Positions 54,065 through 62,210 of a DNA stretch of 64,000 nt are shown here, in pieces. A model generated the notes under the pieces. The model saw only the letters and a list, made by a program, of their open reading frames with translations, was not told the origin of the DNA and ran no database searches. The position numbers were made by a program, and so were the translations under genes. The stretch comes from Chitinophaga pinensis (GTDB lineage: Bacteria; Bacteroidota; Bacteroidia; NS11-12g; UBA955). The stretch's first letter is position 1. Every line of letters starts with the position of its first letter. The DNA lies in the NCBI GenBank assembly GCA_945871905.1, contig CAMBXL010000003.1, forward strand, positions 1 to 64,000. The letters run 5' to 3'.

Positions 54065-55486
54065 TTAAAATTCGTAAGCTCCAATATCTGGCTCACTGTC
54101 TCGGGTTTTACCATCCAAATCGGCAGGAACAGAGAAAGTTACATTGGCTTTGTTAATAGCTGATGAACCTGCGTTTAATTTGAAATCGGATGTACCAATT
54201 TGCTTAAACAATGGATCGGTATTAAACAACAAATCGTTTCCACCAAAGATTATTTTAGAACGTATAATGCTCGATCTAAATACTGCAAAATCAGGAACTA
54301 CATTCGTGTTGATGTCAAAACCAATTTCTGTTTGATTAGGCCCCCAAATAATGGTATTGAAAAAAGCATAACCTACAGGGAATGTTCTAATCACTACATT
54401 TTTATCATTGCGCAATTGATTATTAATAATCAAATGTGGGTCTCTTCTGCCCCCACCTGCATAAAAGGTGCAATGTCTGAAAGTGTAATATCCTCCCCAA
54501 TAACCTAGCACTGTGTTGGCACCGCAATTGGCAACCACACTATTTTCCATATAAATTTGTGCAGTTAGTCCTAACACACCATAAGCACTGATGTTTTTAA
54601 TAATGGTATTGTATATTTTGAGATTCTCTTGTGTGTTTTCCGACAAGGAATCTACCCATACGCCAATGGTTGCGTTTTTTATAACAGAATGACGTATTTC
54701 GTTGTTTACGCTCCCTTTATAAAAACGAATACCTCTCCATTGTCCTGGAAGGTCTTTGAATTTTACGTCCAATCTGTCCCCTTCAAAAATAACAGGATTA
54801 TCGGCAGTTCCATTTACTTTCAAAGTCCCTAATACATTGATTGCACTAACATTGATAATTCTATTGGGATTGCTTACAAACACCGAATTAGCAGTATTGT
54901 AAATGTGAACCCCAGGACCAATGGTCATTGTAACACCCTCATCTACAAAACAGGTATTGACTATCACGTAAGGTTTGTCAGTTTTTGTTAATGTAACATC
55001 TTGTTCAAATAAGGTATCGTTGAAATAATAGGCGTCCCATCCATAAGCGGCCAATTGCACATACTGTCTATTGCCATTGGTTTCGAATTCAATACTATCG
55101 CGCACTATGGCAGGTTGTGTTAATTGATTGGGTTCCAAAGTACATTCCACAAACACCCAAGCACTGTCTTTGGGCAATATTTCTATGTCTGCTATTTCTT
55201 TCCCAAATCGTCCGTCCACATTGAAACGGTAGGATGAAGCACTGCCTCCCATGACCCTTGCATTTACAAAAACGGTTTCTTTGTAAGGGTTTCTTATCAT
55301 AAATCTTTTGTTGATTGACCTAGGATAAGCTGTATTCGGCAAGCGAGTGAAAACAGTGTCAAAAAATACGGTATCTTTTGAAAAACCTAGTGTTCCCGCT
55401 GATTTTAAAACCGCATCGTCCTTGCGACACGATTCCATTAAAACCAAAGAAATAAAAATAACACAGAGTTTCGTCCAGAATTTCAT
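54065..55486 (-). CDS. exported lipoprotein with parallel beta-helix
   Basis: 473 residues: lipobox SLVLMESC (Cys20), an N-terminal about 150 residues of Ig-like strands (TVFVNARVMGGSASSYRFNVDG), then right-handed beta-helix turns (VIFEGDRLDVKFKDLPGQWRGIRFYKGSVNNEIRHSVIKNATIGVWVDSL) and a terminal PDIGAYEF. The C-terminus matches choice-of-anchor-type proteins that are surface-exposed in Bacteroidota. Polysaccharide binding is possible but not shown. The ATG at 55486 gives the lipoprotein signal. Confidence 0.82.
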   Translation of the reverse strand: MKFWTKLCVIFISLVLMESCRKDDAVLKSAGTLGFSKDTVFFDTVFTRLPNTAYPRSINKRFMIRNPYKETVFVNARVMGGSASSYRFNVDGRFGKEIADIEILPKDSAWVFVECTLEPNQLTQPAIVRDSIEFETNGNRQYVQLAAYGWDAYYFNDTLFEQDVTLTKTDKPYVIVNTCFVDEGVTMTIGPGVHIYNTANSVFVSNPNRIINVSAINVLGTLKVNGTADNPVIFEGDRLDVKFKDLPGQWRGIRFYKGSVNNEIRHSVIKNATIGVWVDSLSENTQENLKIYNTIIKNISAYGVLGLTAQIYMENSVVANCGANTVLGYWGGYYTFRHCTFYAGGGRRDPHLIINNQLRNDKNVVIRTFPVGYAFFNTIIWGPNQTEIGFDINTNVVPDFAVFRSSIIRSKIIFGGNDLLFNTDPLFKQIGTSDFKLNAGSSAINKANVTFSVPADLDGKTRDSEPDIGAYEF

Positions 55487-55544
55487 ATTTAAAACAAAGT
55501 TAATCATTTTTTATTAAAACAATAAGAACTCTAAAATAAGAATT

Positions 55545-56252
55545 TTATTGTACAGATTTAGGACCTTTGGGTTGCAATGGCCTTACTTCCAAATTCACTT
55601 GATGGAAATTGTCGGGAGTTTTTAATGAATACACAATCATGGCCGCAACATCATCGGGCATCAACATGTAGTCATGTGGCTGAATAGAAGGACTGTTTCT
55701 GAAAAAATCTGTTTTTACACTACCTGGATAAACACAAGTCACCTTGATTTTGAAATCTCTAAGCTCTTTCCACAAACTTTCACTGAACCCTTTTACTGCC
55801 CATTTTGTAGCACAATAGGCACTAACCATAGGCATTCCTTCCAAACCGGCCGTGCTCGAAATATTGATAATATGTCCTACCCCATTGGCTTTCATTACAG
55901 GCACCACTTTGCGTGTGCAATAAAACATGCCGTTGATATTGGTTTGAAACATTTCATCCCATTGTTCAAGTGGCAAATCTTCTACGTTGCCAAAGTAACC
56001 CAAACCGGCATTGTTAATTAAAATATCTATTTTCCCGTGTCTGCTAGCCAAAACCTGTTCAATGGCCGCATTTACCTCACTCACATTGCGAACATCGGTG
56101 GGAATAAATTGGTAATTTTCATGTTGAATGGCATTGTTATTTCTTCCCAATCCTATTACAACACAACCTTCTGTAAGCAATTGTTTGCAAAGAGATTCTC
56201 CTATGCCTTTACTTACACCCGTAATAATGGCTATTCTATTTACTAATTTCAT
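55545..56252 (-). CDS. SDR family oxidoreductase
   Basis: A 235-residue NAD(P)-dependent short-chain dehydrogenase: TGVSKGIG (11-18) cofactor loop, NNAG (80-83), catalytic Ser132 region, Tyr146 and Lys150 (SAYCATK). Substrate unknown; VYPGSVKTDFF after the active site is the usual SDR extension. Start at the ATG at 56252 rather than the in-frame GTG at 56276. It overlaps the prmA stop by 17 bases. Confidence 0.92.
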   Translation of the reverse strand: MKLVNRIAIITGVSKGIGESLCKQLLTEGCVVIGLGRNNNAIQHENYQFIPTDVRNVSEVNAAIEQVLASRHGKIDILINNAGLGYFGNVEDLPLEQWDEMFQTNINGMFYCTRKVVPVMKANGVGHIINISSTAGLEGMPMVSAYCATKWAVKGFSESLWKELRDFKIKVTCVYPGSVKTDFFRNSPSIQPHDYMLMPDDVAAMIVYSLKTPDNFHQVNLEVRPLQPKGPKSVQ

Positions 56253-57105
56253 CTTCGTTTTTCTTAAAAGCGGCACTCATCCAATTGTTTTTGGTTTTAC
56301 TGTTTACAAATACACAATTATTTTGTTGACATACAGCATCTATCGCATCAAAATCTTCTTTGTAAAAACCACTCAATAACAAGACACTGTTTTTCTTCAT
56401 GGCTTTGACATAGTATTTAATATCTGAAATCAAAATGTGTCTGTTAATGTTTGCAATTACAATGTCAAAAGTAGCAGGATATGATTTAAGTAAACCGGCA
56501 TCCCCTAAAATAATTTCGGCATTGTGTATGTTGTTTTTTTCTAAATTCTCTTGAGCATTCTCATAACACCAACTGTCATTGTCTATCCCAATAACTTTGC
56601 TACAACCCAACATACTTGCCAATATCGCTAGTATTCCCGTTCCAGTTCCCATGTCAAGCACGGTTTTGTCTTTCATTGGGATTTCCAATAAAAATTCAGC
56701 CATCATGCTTGTGGTTTCGTGGTGACCCGTTCCAAAACTCATTTTTGGGTCAATCACTATTTCATAATTGGCTTTAATATCGGTTTGGTGAAAACTACTT
56801 TTAATCAAACATTGTTCACCAATTAAAATAGGTTGAAAATAATTTTTCTCCCATTCTTCATTCCAATTTTTAGGGGCTATTAATTCAATGGTATACGTTG
56901 GCTCAATTAAGTTTTTTTCGATCAATTGTTCAACCAATATTACTATTTCATCATCGCCCATCAACTCCTCAGCGATGTAGGCTTTTATGATTTCATCTTC
57001 GGCTGAGCCTTCAAAACCAAATTCACCTAAATAAGCAGAGATAATATCTACATTTTCATCAAACGGTTCCTTTGCGGTAAGCGCAAGTTCTTTGTATATG
57101 GTCAT
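56236..57105 (-). CDS. prmA: ribosomal protein L11 methyltransferase
   Basis: SAM-dependent enzyme that trimethylates ribosomal protein L11. 289 residues: N-terminal substrate domain, then a linker with NWNEEWEKNYFQPILIGEQ, PKMSFGTGHHETTSMMAEFLLE (residues about 128-150), and the SAM site VLDMGTGTGILAILASMLG, IGIDNDSWCYENAQENLEKN. The start touches the kynU stop (adjacent bases). Confidence 0.95.
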   Translation of the reverse strand: MTIYKELALTAKEPFDENVDIISAYLGEFGFEGSAEDEIIKAYIAEELMGDDEIVILVEQLIEKNLIEPTYTIELIAPKNWNEEWEKNYFQPILIGEQCLIKSSFHQTDIKANYEIVIDPKMSFGTGHHETTSMMAEFLLEIPMKDKTVLDMGTGTGILAILASMLGCSKVIGIDNDSWCYENAQENLEKNNIHNAEIILGDAGLLKSYPATFDIVIANINRHILISDIKYYVKAMKKNSVLLLSGFYKEDFDAIDAVCQQNNCVFVNSKTKNNWMSAAFKKNEDEISK

Positions 57106-58374
57106 TTATTTATAATTCATTAATAAGGCTCCAAATGTGTAAATATCTTGGTAAGTATTATACATTGGAACGGGTGCTAAACGGATAACATTTGGATTTC
57201 GCCAATCGGCAATCACCCCATTTTGGGTTAAATAATCAAAAATCATTTTGCCATTATCATCTGTCAACAAACTGATTTGACAACCTCTTTCGGGATAAGC
57301 AGGCGTTATAATTTTAAAATTCAATATGGCATTATGTTTCATCGCCTCTTCTATCACAAATTGCAAATAGGCATTTAAGTTTTTACCTTTTTCTGTCAAT
57401 GCAGACATTCCCGCAGCCTCAAACAAATGAAGTGCTTCGCGGTGAACAGCCATGCTAAAAACAGGGGCATTGCTCAACTGCCAACCTGCAGCGCCCTCTT
57501 CGGGAACAAACCCTTTTAACATTTTGAATCGCTCTTGTTCATCGTGTCCCCACCAACCTGCAAATCTTGGTAAACTGGAATCTTTAGCGTATTTTTCGTG
57601 AACAAATGCACCTGCCACTCCGCCTGGACCAGAGTTTAAATATTTGTAACTGCACCAAGCCGCAAAATCCACATTCCATTCGTTCAACTTTAACTCAATA
57701 TTACCGGCAGCATGTGCCAAATCGAACCCTACAACGGCACCGCAAGCATGTCCCTTTTCTGTAATTTCTTTGATATTAAACACCTGACCACTGTAATACT
57801 GAACCCCACTAAAAAACACCAAAGCAAGTTCGTCTTTGTGCGCTTCGATAGTGTCCAAAATATCCTGATGACGGAGCGTGTGTTCTCCTTCACGTGGCTT
57901 AACCTCAACAATAGCCTCATTGGGATTGAACCCATGAAACTTTACCTGAGATTCCACCAAATACATGTCACTTGGAAATGCACCCGCTTCCATTATGATT
58001 TTAAACCTTTGTTGGTTTGGACGGTAAAAACTAACAAATAAAAAATGAAGATTAGAGGTCAGTTGATTCATTACCACAACTTCGATGGGTTTGGCCCCAA
58101 CTACTAAAGCAGCGCCATTGGTCAAAAACTTGTGGTAGTGAAACCAAGGGTTTTTGCCATGAAAATGCCCTTCGACACCCAAATTTTTCCAATCTTCCAA
58201 CTCCGTTTGTAGAGCTGACAATACTGACTTGGGTTGTAATCCCAAGGAATTACCTGTAAAATAAAGCGCTTCTTTCCCGTTAACTTGAGGGATAAAATAC
58301 TTTTCTCTAAAGGATTGAAGACTGTCGCTACTGTCTAACTTCTTTGCAAAAGCAAGCGAATTTTCAAAATTCAT
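57106..58374 (-). CDS. kynU: kynureninase
   Basis: PLP enzyme that splits kynurenine into anthranilate and alanine in tryptophan breakdown (or 3-hydroxykynurenine in NAD synthesis). 422 residues: LYFTGNSLGLQPKS, EGHFHGKNPWFHYHKFL, VVVMNQLTSNLHFLFVSFY, FDLAHAAGNIELKL, and PLP Lys244 in CSYKYLNSGPGG, then AGWWGH. A promoter box ends four bases before the ATG. The other kyn genes are not present. Confidence 0.96.
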   Translation of the reverse strand: MNFENSLAFAKKLDSSDSLQSFREKYFIPQVNGKEALYFTGNSLGLQPKSVLSALQTELEDWKNLGVEGHFHGKNPWFHYHKFLTNGAALVVGAKPIEVVVMNQLTSNLHFLFVSFYRPNQQRFKIIMEAGAFPSDMYLVESQVKFHGFNPNEAIVEVKPREGEHTLRHQDILDTIEAHKDELALVFFSGVQYYSGQVFNIKEITEKGHACGAVVGFDLAHAAGNIELKLNEWNVDFAAWCSYKYLNSGPGGVAGAFVHEKYAKDSSLPRFAGWWGHDEQERFKMLKGFVPEEGAAGWQLSNAPVFSMAVHREALHLFEAAGMSALTEKGKNLNAYLQFVIEEAMKHNAILNFKIITPAYPERGCQISLLTDDNGKMIFDYLTQNGVIADWRNPNVIRLAPVPMYNTYQDIYTFGALLMNYK

Positions 58375-58378
58375 GCTG

Positions 58379-58386
58379 CAAATATA
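58379..58386 (-). promoter_or_regulatory. -7 promoter element of kynU
   Basis: Minus strand TATATTTG, an exact TAnnTTTG match, four bases before the ATG. Confidence 0.55.
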
Positions 58387-58461
58387 AGGATATGAACGCT
58401 TATGTATAACCCAAATTAAGCATTAAAGCCTAAGACAACCAAAATGCCATTACCGATGTAG

Positions 58462-59382
58462 TTAAAAACGCCTTTCCACCATCCAAATTTTTCCAGTTTT
58501 AAAATCGTAGCGGCTGTGAAAAATAATCACATCATCCACCATTGTTTTAATGTAGTAAATCCTGTTTTGGTATTCAGAAGCATCAAAACTATACCCTACA
58601 GACTGTTTGCCTTTTGGCAAAGCATTGTTAACATAAAGTTCCCTTACACAAATATTAGCGGAATCAAACAGACCAATTTGAACTTTATTGCTGCGAGGAC
58701 CTTGCAAATTAACTTGCCCTCTTATGGTTCGTTTAGGACGGTAATCGATAGCGTAATAATTGCGTTTATAATCATTCTTAGAAGGTGGTGGAGGCATTGG
58801 CTTTCCAGTTAATTTAGACATAAATTTGTGAAGTTTGCGAGTGCTTACCGTATCAAAACCTATTACATCATCCAAAGATTGATTGTTGACCAAAACCCAC
58901 AGTGCATTTTGCCCTTCGTAAGTCCCTTGCAAATTTTCCTTTGAGATAAAATCGACCATAGAACACACTTTTGGTTCGGCTTTTTTGCCCAACTGATAGC
59001 TTATTTTTTTACTCCCTGGCGCGGCATCGTACGATTCAACACAAAATCCATACAGCAACTGACTGCTTTTTTCTTGAAGTGCAGCCAAGGGCATTTGAAC
59101 ATCGTTGCTTATGATAATGGTTTGGTATTGCGGCAAATCAGGCTCTATCAAACTGCCTTTTTCAACCTTTAGTTTGACAGGATAATTCTTTAGGTTCGTT
59201 ACTTGCAATTGAATAGGTTGCCCATAATGGGATGACTTGGTATTGTTATAAAACTGCACCGAAATCAACTTTTTGGCAAGCGCCTCAGACAGGGTGTATT
59301 CGTTTGAATGGTTAGTGACAAAAGCACTTAAAAGTACTATGACCACGATTGGCATCGAAAAAAATAGAAGTTTGTAGTTCAT
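58462..59382 (-). CDS. exported protein of unknown function
   Basis: 306 residues with signal peptide or anchor (MNYKLLFFSMPIVVIVLLSAFV) and a body without known domains. A beta-rich N-terminal half (KSSHYGQPIQLQVTNLKNYPVKLKVEKGSL) is followed by a proline turn (GKPMPPPPSKND), then a second beta region (RPKRTIRGQVNLQGPRSNKVQIGLFDS). Four or five Cys residues are spaced without motif. Monocistronic, with 87 bases to kynU. I do not recognise a family. Confidence 0.7.
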   Translation of the reverse strand: MNYKLLFFSMPIVVIVLLSAFVTNHSNEYTLSEALAKKLISVQFYNNTKSSHYGQPIQLQVTNLKNYPVKLKVEKGSLIEPDLPQYQTIIISNDVQMPLAALQEKSSQLLYGFCVESYDAAPGSKKISYQLGKKAEPKVCSMVDFISKENLQGTYEGQNALWVLVNNQSLDDVIGFDTVSTRKLHKFMSKLTGKPMPPPPSKNDYKRNYYAIDYRPKRTIRGQVNLQGPRSNKVQIGLFDSANICVRELYVNNALPKGKQSVGYSFDASEYQNRIYYIKTMVDDVIIFHSRYDFKTGKIWMVERRF

Positions 59383-59578
59383 GGCGTGTAAAATTTAAAA
59401 ATCCATGTAGTTCTACTTTCATTGTTATACTAACGCTAGATGGAAATAAATATTGTAAACAGCAGAACCCACAAACGAGCCACAGAAATAAAATTCATTT
59501 GAAAATTGCTTGAAATATGTTTATGTTTGAATCGAAGCAAAAAAATGGATTGGGAGATGTTTGCTTTGAACTAAAGAA

Positions 59579-59761
59579 ATGAAAACATTTAAAATCGAAG
59601 TAAAAGAAACTCTTTCAAGGATTATTGAAATCAATGCTAATTCTATTAATGAGGCATTAGAAAATGTTCAAAAAATCTACAAAAACGAGGAACTTATTTT
59701 AGATAATGATGACTTTGTTGAGGTTGACTTTATAAACCATATTGACTCTCAAAATCAATAA
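59579..59761 (+). CDS. DpnD/PcfM-like small protein
   Basis: A 60-residue protein: MKTFKIEVKETLSRIIEINANSINEALENVQKIYKNEELILDNDDFVEVDF fits the DpnD/PcfM family, first seen in the DpnII restriction operon and a conjugative plasmid. The function is unknown. The strong start and protein-like codon usage support a real gene. It stands alone, convergent with the GNAT gene at 59787. Confidence 0.75.
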   Translation: MKTFKIEVKETLSRIIEINANSINEALENVQKIYKNEELILDNDDFVEVDFINHIDSQNQ

Positions 59762-59786
59762 ATTATTCTTAAAAAACCACAACCCA

Positions 59787-60275
59787 CTAGGATTCAAAAA
59801 CCATTACAAAATCGTTCATAACATAGCCGTTTCCAATATCGAAATCGGCAACGGTTTGGATTTTGAACCCTAATTTAAAGTAAAAATTAATGGCTTTGTA
59901 ATTTTGTCGATTCACGGTTAAAGTTAGTTTGCTGTGTGAATGTTTTTCTTTAATCAAATCAAACACTTGCTCGCCATACCCTTTGTTTTGTTCGCCTATT
60001 TTTAAGTAAAACTTATTGATAAAAACACTCAATTCTTCCTGACTGCTTAAAGCCACAAAACCTAAGATTTCCGTTTGACTTTTAACCAAATAAAAACGTT
60101 GTCCTTCTTTTACTTGCTCAAGCAGTACAGCAGCAGAATAAAACTTTTGGAGCATGTACGTTACCTGTTCTTCCCCAATAATAGGCGGATAGTAGGCCGA
60201 CCATATTTGCGCTGCCAATTGAGCAAGCTCATCCAGTTCTGTGTCAGAAATAGCCGGTACTAATATCAGTTTCAA
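59787..60275 (-). CDS. GNAT family N-acetyltransferase
   Basis: A 162-residue acetyl-CoA-dependent acetyltransferase. It has ILGFVALSSQEELSVFINKFYLKIGEQNKGYGEQVFDLIKEKHSHSKLTLTVNRQNYKAINFYFKLGFK, with the acyl-CoA loop (E-x-N-KGYG-E variant) and a C-terminal FYFKLGFKIQ. Substrate unknown. The start is TTG at 60275: an in-frame TAA lies shortly upstream and no ATG occurs before residue 41. The peptidase gene lies six bases upstream of this start, so they are co-transcribed. Confidence 0.88.
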   Translation of the reverse strand: MKLILVPAISDTELDELAQLAAQIWSAYYPPIIGEEQVTYMLQKFYSAAVLLEQVKEGQRFYLVKSQTEILGFVALSSQEELSVFINKFYLKIGEQNKGYGEQVFDLIKEKHSHSKLTLTVNRQNYKAINFYFKLGFKIQTVADFDIGNGYVMNDFVMVFES

Positions 60276-60281
60276 TCGCGA

Positions 60282-61484
60282 TTAAATGGTTTGGGTTATG
60301 CCTAATTTTTTGGCCAACTCTTTAGGCAAAGCATTTTTATGCAAATAAATATTGATTGTTTTGTGCCTAAAATACGGCATAGAGCAATACAAGTACCCTT
60401 GGCAATCATTGCCACTACCCCAACTGTTCTTAATTTTAAAATAATTGTAACCTAATTGGTCAGTGTATAATCCGGTGGCATGCATGCCGTGGTCGTCAGT
60501 AGTTTGGTAATTATCAAACGCTTCCTGACGAAGAGTAGGTGTAATTTCTTTTTCGGGCATCGGTTGGTTGAAAGCAGCACCTGTTCTATCAGCTCCAGCA
60601 TTGTTAAACCCTTTACTGTCTTTGCCATGTTGCGCTATCAATGAATCGTGAGTAGGCACTATGGCTACACCGTTTTTAAATGAAAATCCTTTTTCACTGA
60701 CATCGGCACCCCAAGCCCAAGTGTAACCTTTGCTTAGTGAATAAACCGCTGTATTTTGCAAATCTTCTAAAGTAACATTATAGCTTTGTACCATGGCCCA
60801 ATTGTCTTGCACCTCAATGGCAAATTGTGTGTAATAGGGATGGTGTGTAAATGAAGTTAAAGACACATAATCGTCCATATTTAAACCCAAAGCATTTGAA
60901 AAAGTAAGGGGCGTATATTCTTTCCCTTGGTAAGTAAACTTTTCGGGTATTTTACCCAAATAGGCATCAATAGCACCTTCAAAAGCACCTTTCCAAGCGG
61001 AAGTAAGTTTACCTTGAGGATTGTCTTTAACGGCATCCACAATTCCTTTCAATACTGCATCTAATTCGGCATGATTGTGTTTATCAAAGCCGTAGTTCAA
61101 ACCTTTATAAGCCTCTTCGGGTACGATACCATAACGGCGTATAACCCAAGGCAAGTCGTGGAAAGCACCACCTGGACCGAAATTGTGTAAGCCCATCATT
61201 CGTACATACATATCAGCTTTACCAACGTATGCATTGCGCACCACAAACATTTCGCTTAAATTGTGTTTCCCTTTCCCCATTCTTATCAATTCACTTTCAA
61301 AAAACGACAAAGAAGAAAAACTCCAACAAGTGCTTGTTCTATTTTGGTCTTGAACGCTATTGGTTTCCAATTCAGCCATTTTTTTAAATAAATAACCTCC
61401 ATTTTTTTTATTTCGGATGGTATCCTGAGCAAAAAGAGAAAGCGTTAATGTGAGACAAACAATGGTCAATAATTTTTTTTTCAT
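60282..61484 (-). CDS. C1-type (bleomycin hydrolase-like) cysteine peptidase, exported
   Basis: Papain-fold aminopeptidase of 400 residues with signal peptide (MKKKLLTIVCLTLTLSLFAQ). The catalytic set is complete: Gln47, Cys53 (TSTCWSFSS), His335 (HGMHATGL) and Asn353 (KNSWG). KGYTWAWGADVSEKGF and SEMFVVRNAYVGKADMY are typical of the PepC/bleomycin-hydrolase branch. The in-frame upstream extension to 61571 was rejected because the signal peptide starts at 61484. Confidence 0.93.
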   Translation of the reverse strand: MKKKLLTIVCLTLTLSLFAQDTIRNKKNGGYLFKKMAELETNSVQDQNRTSTCWSFSSLSFFESELIRMGKGKHNLSEMFVVRNAYVGKADMYVRMMGLHNFGPGGAFHDLPWVIRRYGIVPEEAYKGLNYGFDKHNHAELDAVLKGIVDAVKDNPQGKLTSAWKGAFEGAIDAYLGKIPEKFTYQGKEYTPLTFSNALGLNMDDYVSLTSFTHHPYYTQFAIEVQDNWAMVQSYNVTLEDLQNTAVYSLSKGYTWAWGADVSEKGFSFKNGVAIVPTHDSLIAQHGKDSKGFNNAGADRTGAAFNQPMPEKEITPTLRQEAFDNYQTTDDHGMHATGLYTDQLGYNYFKIKNSWGSGNDCQGYLYCSMPYFRHKTINIYLHKNALPKELAKKLGITQTI

Positions 61485-61652
61485 GCGTCGAATGATTGAT
61501 TTTAAAGTTTCAAAAGTGCAAAAAAACGATGACTTTTTTATACTTTTTTTAAAGGTATGTTTCTTTTTCAAAAAGATAAAACTTCAGTTACTTTCTTAAA
61601 CGAATGTTACTCTTAGCAAATAATCAAAAGACATACTATTGTTAAAATTGTG

Positions 61653-61660
61653 TAAATTTG
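61653..61660 (+). promoter_or_regulatory. -7 promoter element of the 61681 GNAT gene
   Basis: TAAATTTG, an exact TAnnTTTG match, 20 bases before the ATG at 61681. Confidence 0.65.
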
Positions 61661-61680
61661 CCTTTCATTTATACTTACTC

Positions 61681-62109
61681 ATGCGTTGCGAAATACTCTC
61701 CTTTGGTGGTCCCGAACAAAATTTCTCTATTCAGTTGAGAAGGGAAATATTGAGAACTCCCTTAGGTTTGGATTTTACCAATGAGGAGTTGGAACAAGAA
61801 TCCTCTCAGGTGCACATAGGTTGTTATCTTAATACCCAATTGGCAGGAGTGCTATTATTAAAAAACAGCGCTGACCATACCCTAAAAATGAGACAGGTTG
61901 CCGTTAAAAATGAATTTCAGAAGATGGGTGTTGGCAAAGAAATGGTAGTGTATGCCGAAAAATGGGCCCGTGATAATGGCTATAAAACTATGGAACTCAA
62001 CGCCCGACAAACCGCTGTTCCCTTTTACCTCAAACTCAATTATACCATCCAAGGAAGCGAATTTACAGAAGTGGGCATTCCTCACTCAAAAATGGCAAAA
62101 CAACTGTAA
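61681..62109 (+). CDS. GNAT family N-acetyltransferase
   Basis: A 142-residue acetyltransferase with the GNAT core MRQVAVKNEFQKMGVGKEMVVYAEKWARDNGYKTMELNARQTAVPFYLKLNY: the acyl-CoA loop Q/R-x-x-G-x-G appears as QKMGVGKEM. The N-terminal part (GPEQNFSIQLRREILRTPLGL) matches the ElaA/YjaB-like subgroup. Substrate unknown. The start at 61681 follows the promoter box; an in-frame TTG at 61639 is upstream of it and rejected. Confidence 0.9.
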   Translation: MRCEILSFGGPEQNFSIQLRREILRTPLGLDFTNEELEQESSQVHIGCYLNTQLAGVLLLKNSADHTLKMRQVAVKNEFQKMGVGKEMVVYAEKWARDNGYKTMELNARQTAVPFYLKLNYTIQGSEFTEVGIPHSKMAKQL

Positions 62110-62181
62110 GTAATCTTCTGCTATTTTAGATAAACAAGCGTATTTCTCTGTAAATTAATTTTCAAAACCTTATTTTTTATC

Positions 62182-62189
62182 TATTTTTG
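62182..62189 (+). promoter_or_regulatory. -7 promoter element of the M16 peptidase gene
   Basis: TATTTTTG, an exact TAnnTTTG match, 21 bases before the ATG at 62211. Confidence 0.6.
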
Positions 62190-62210
62190 AAATCCTTTTT
62201 ATTCATCAAA

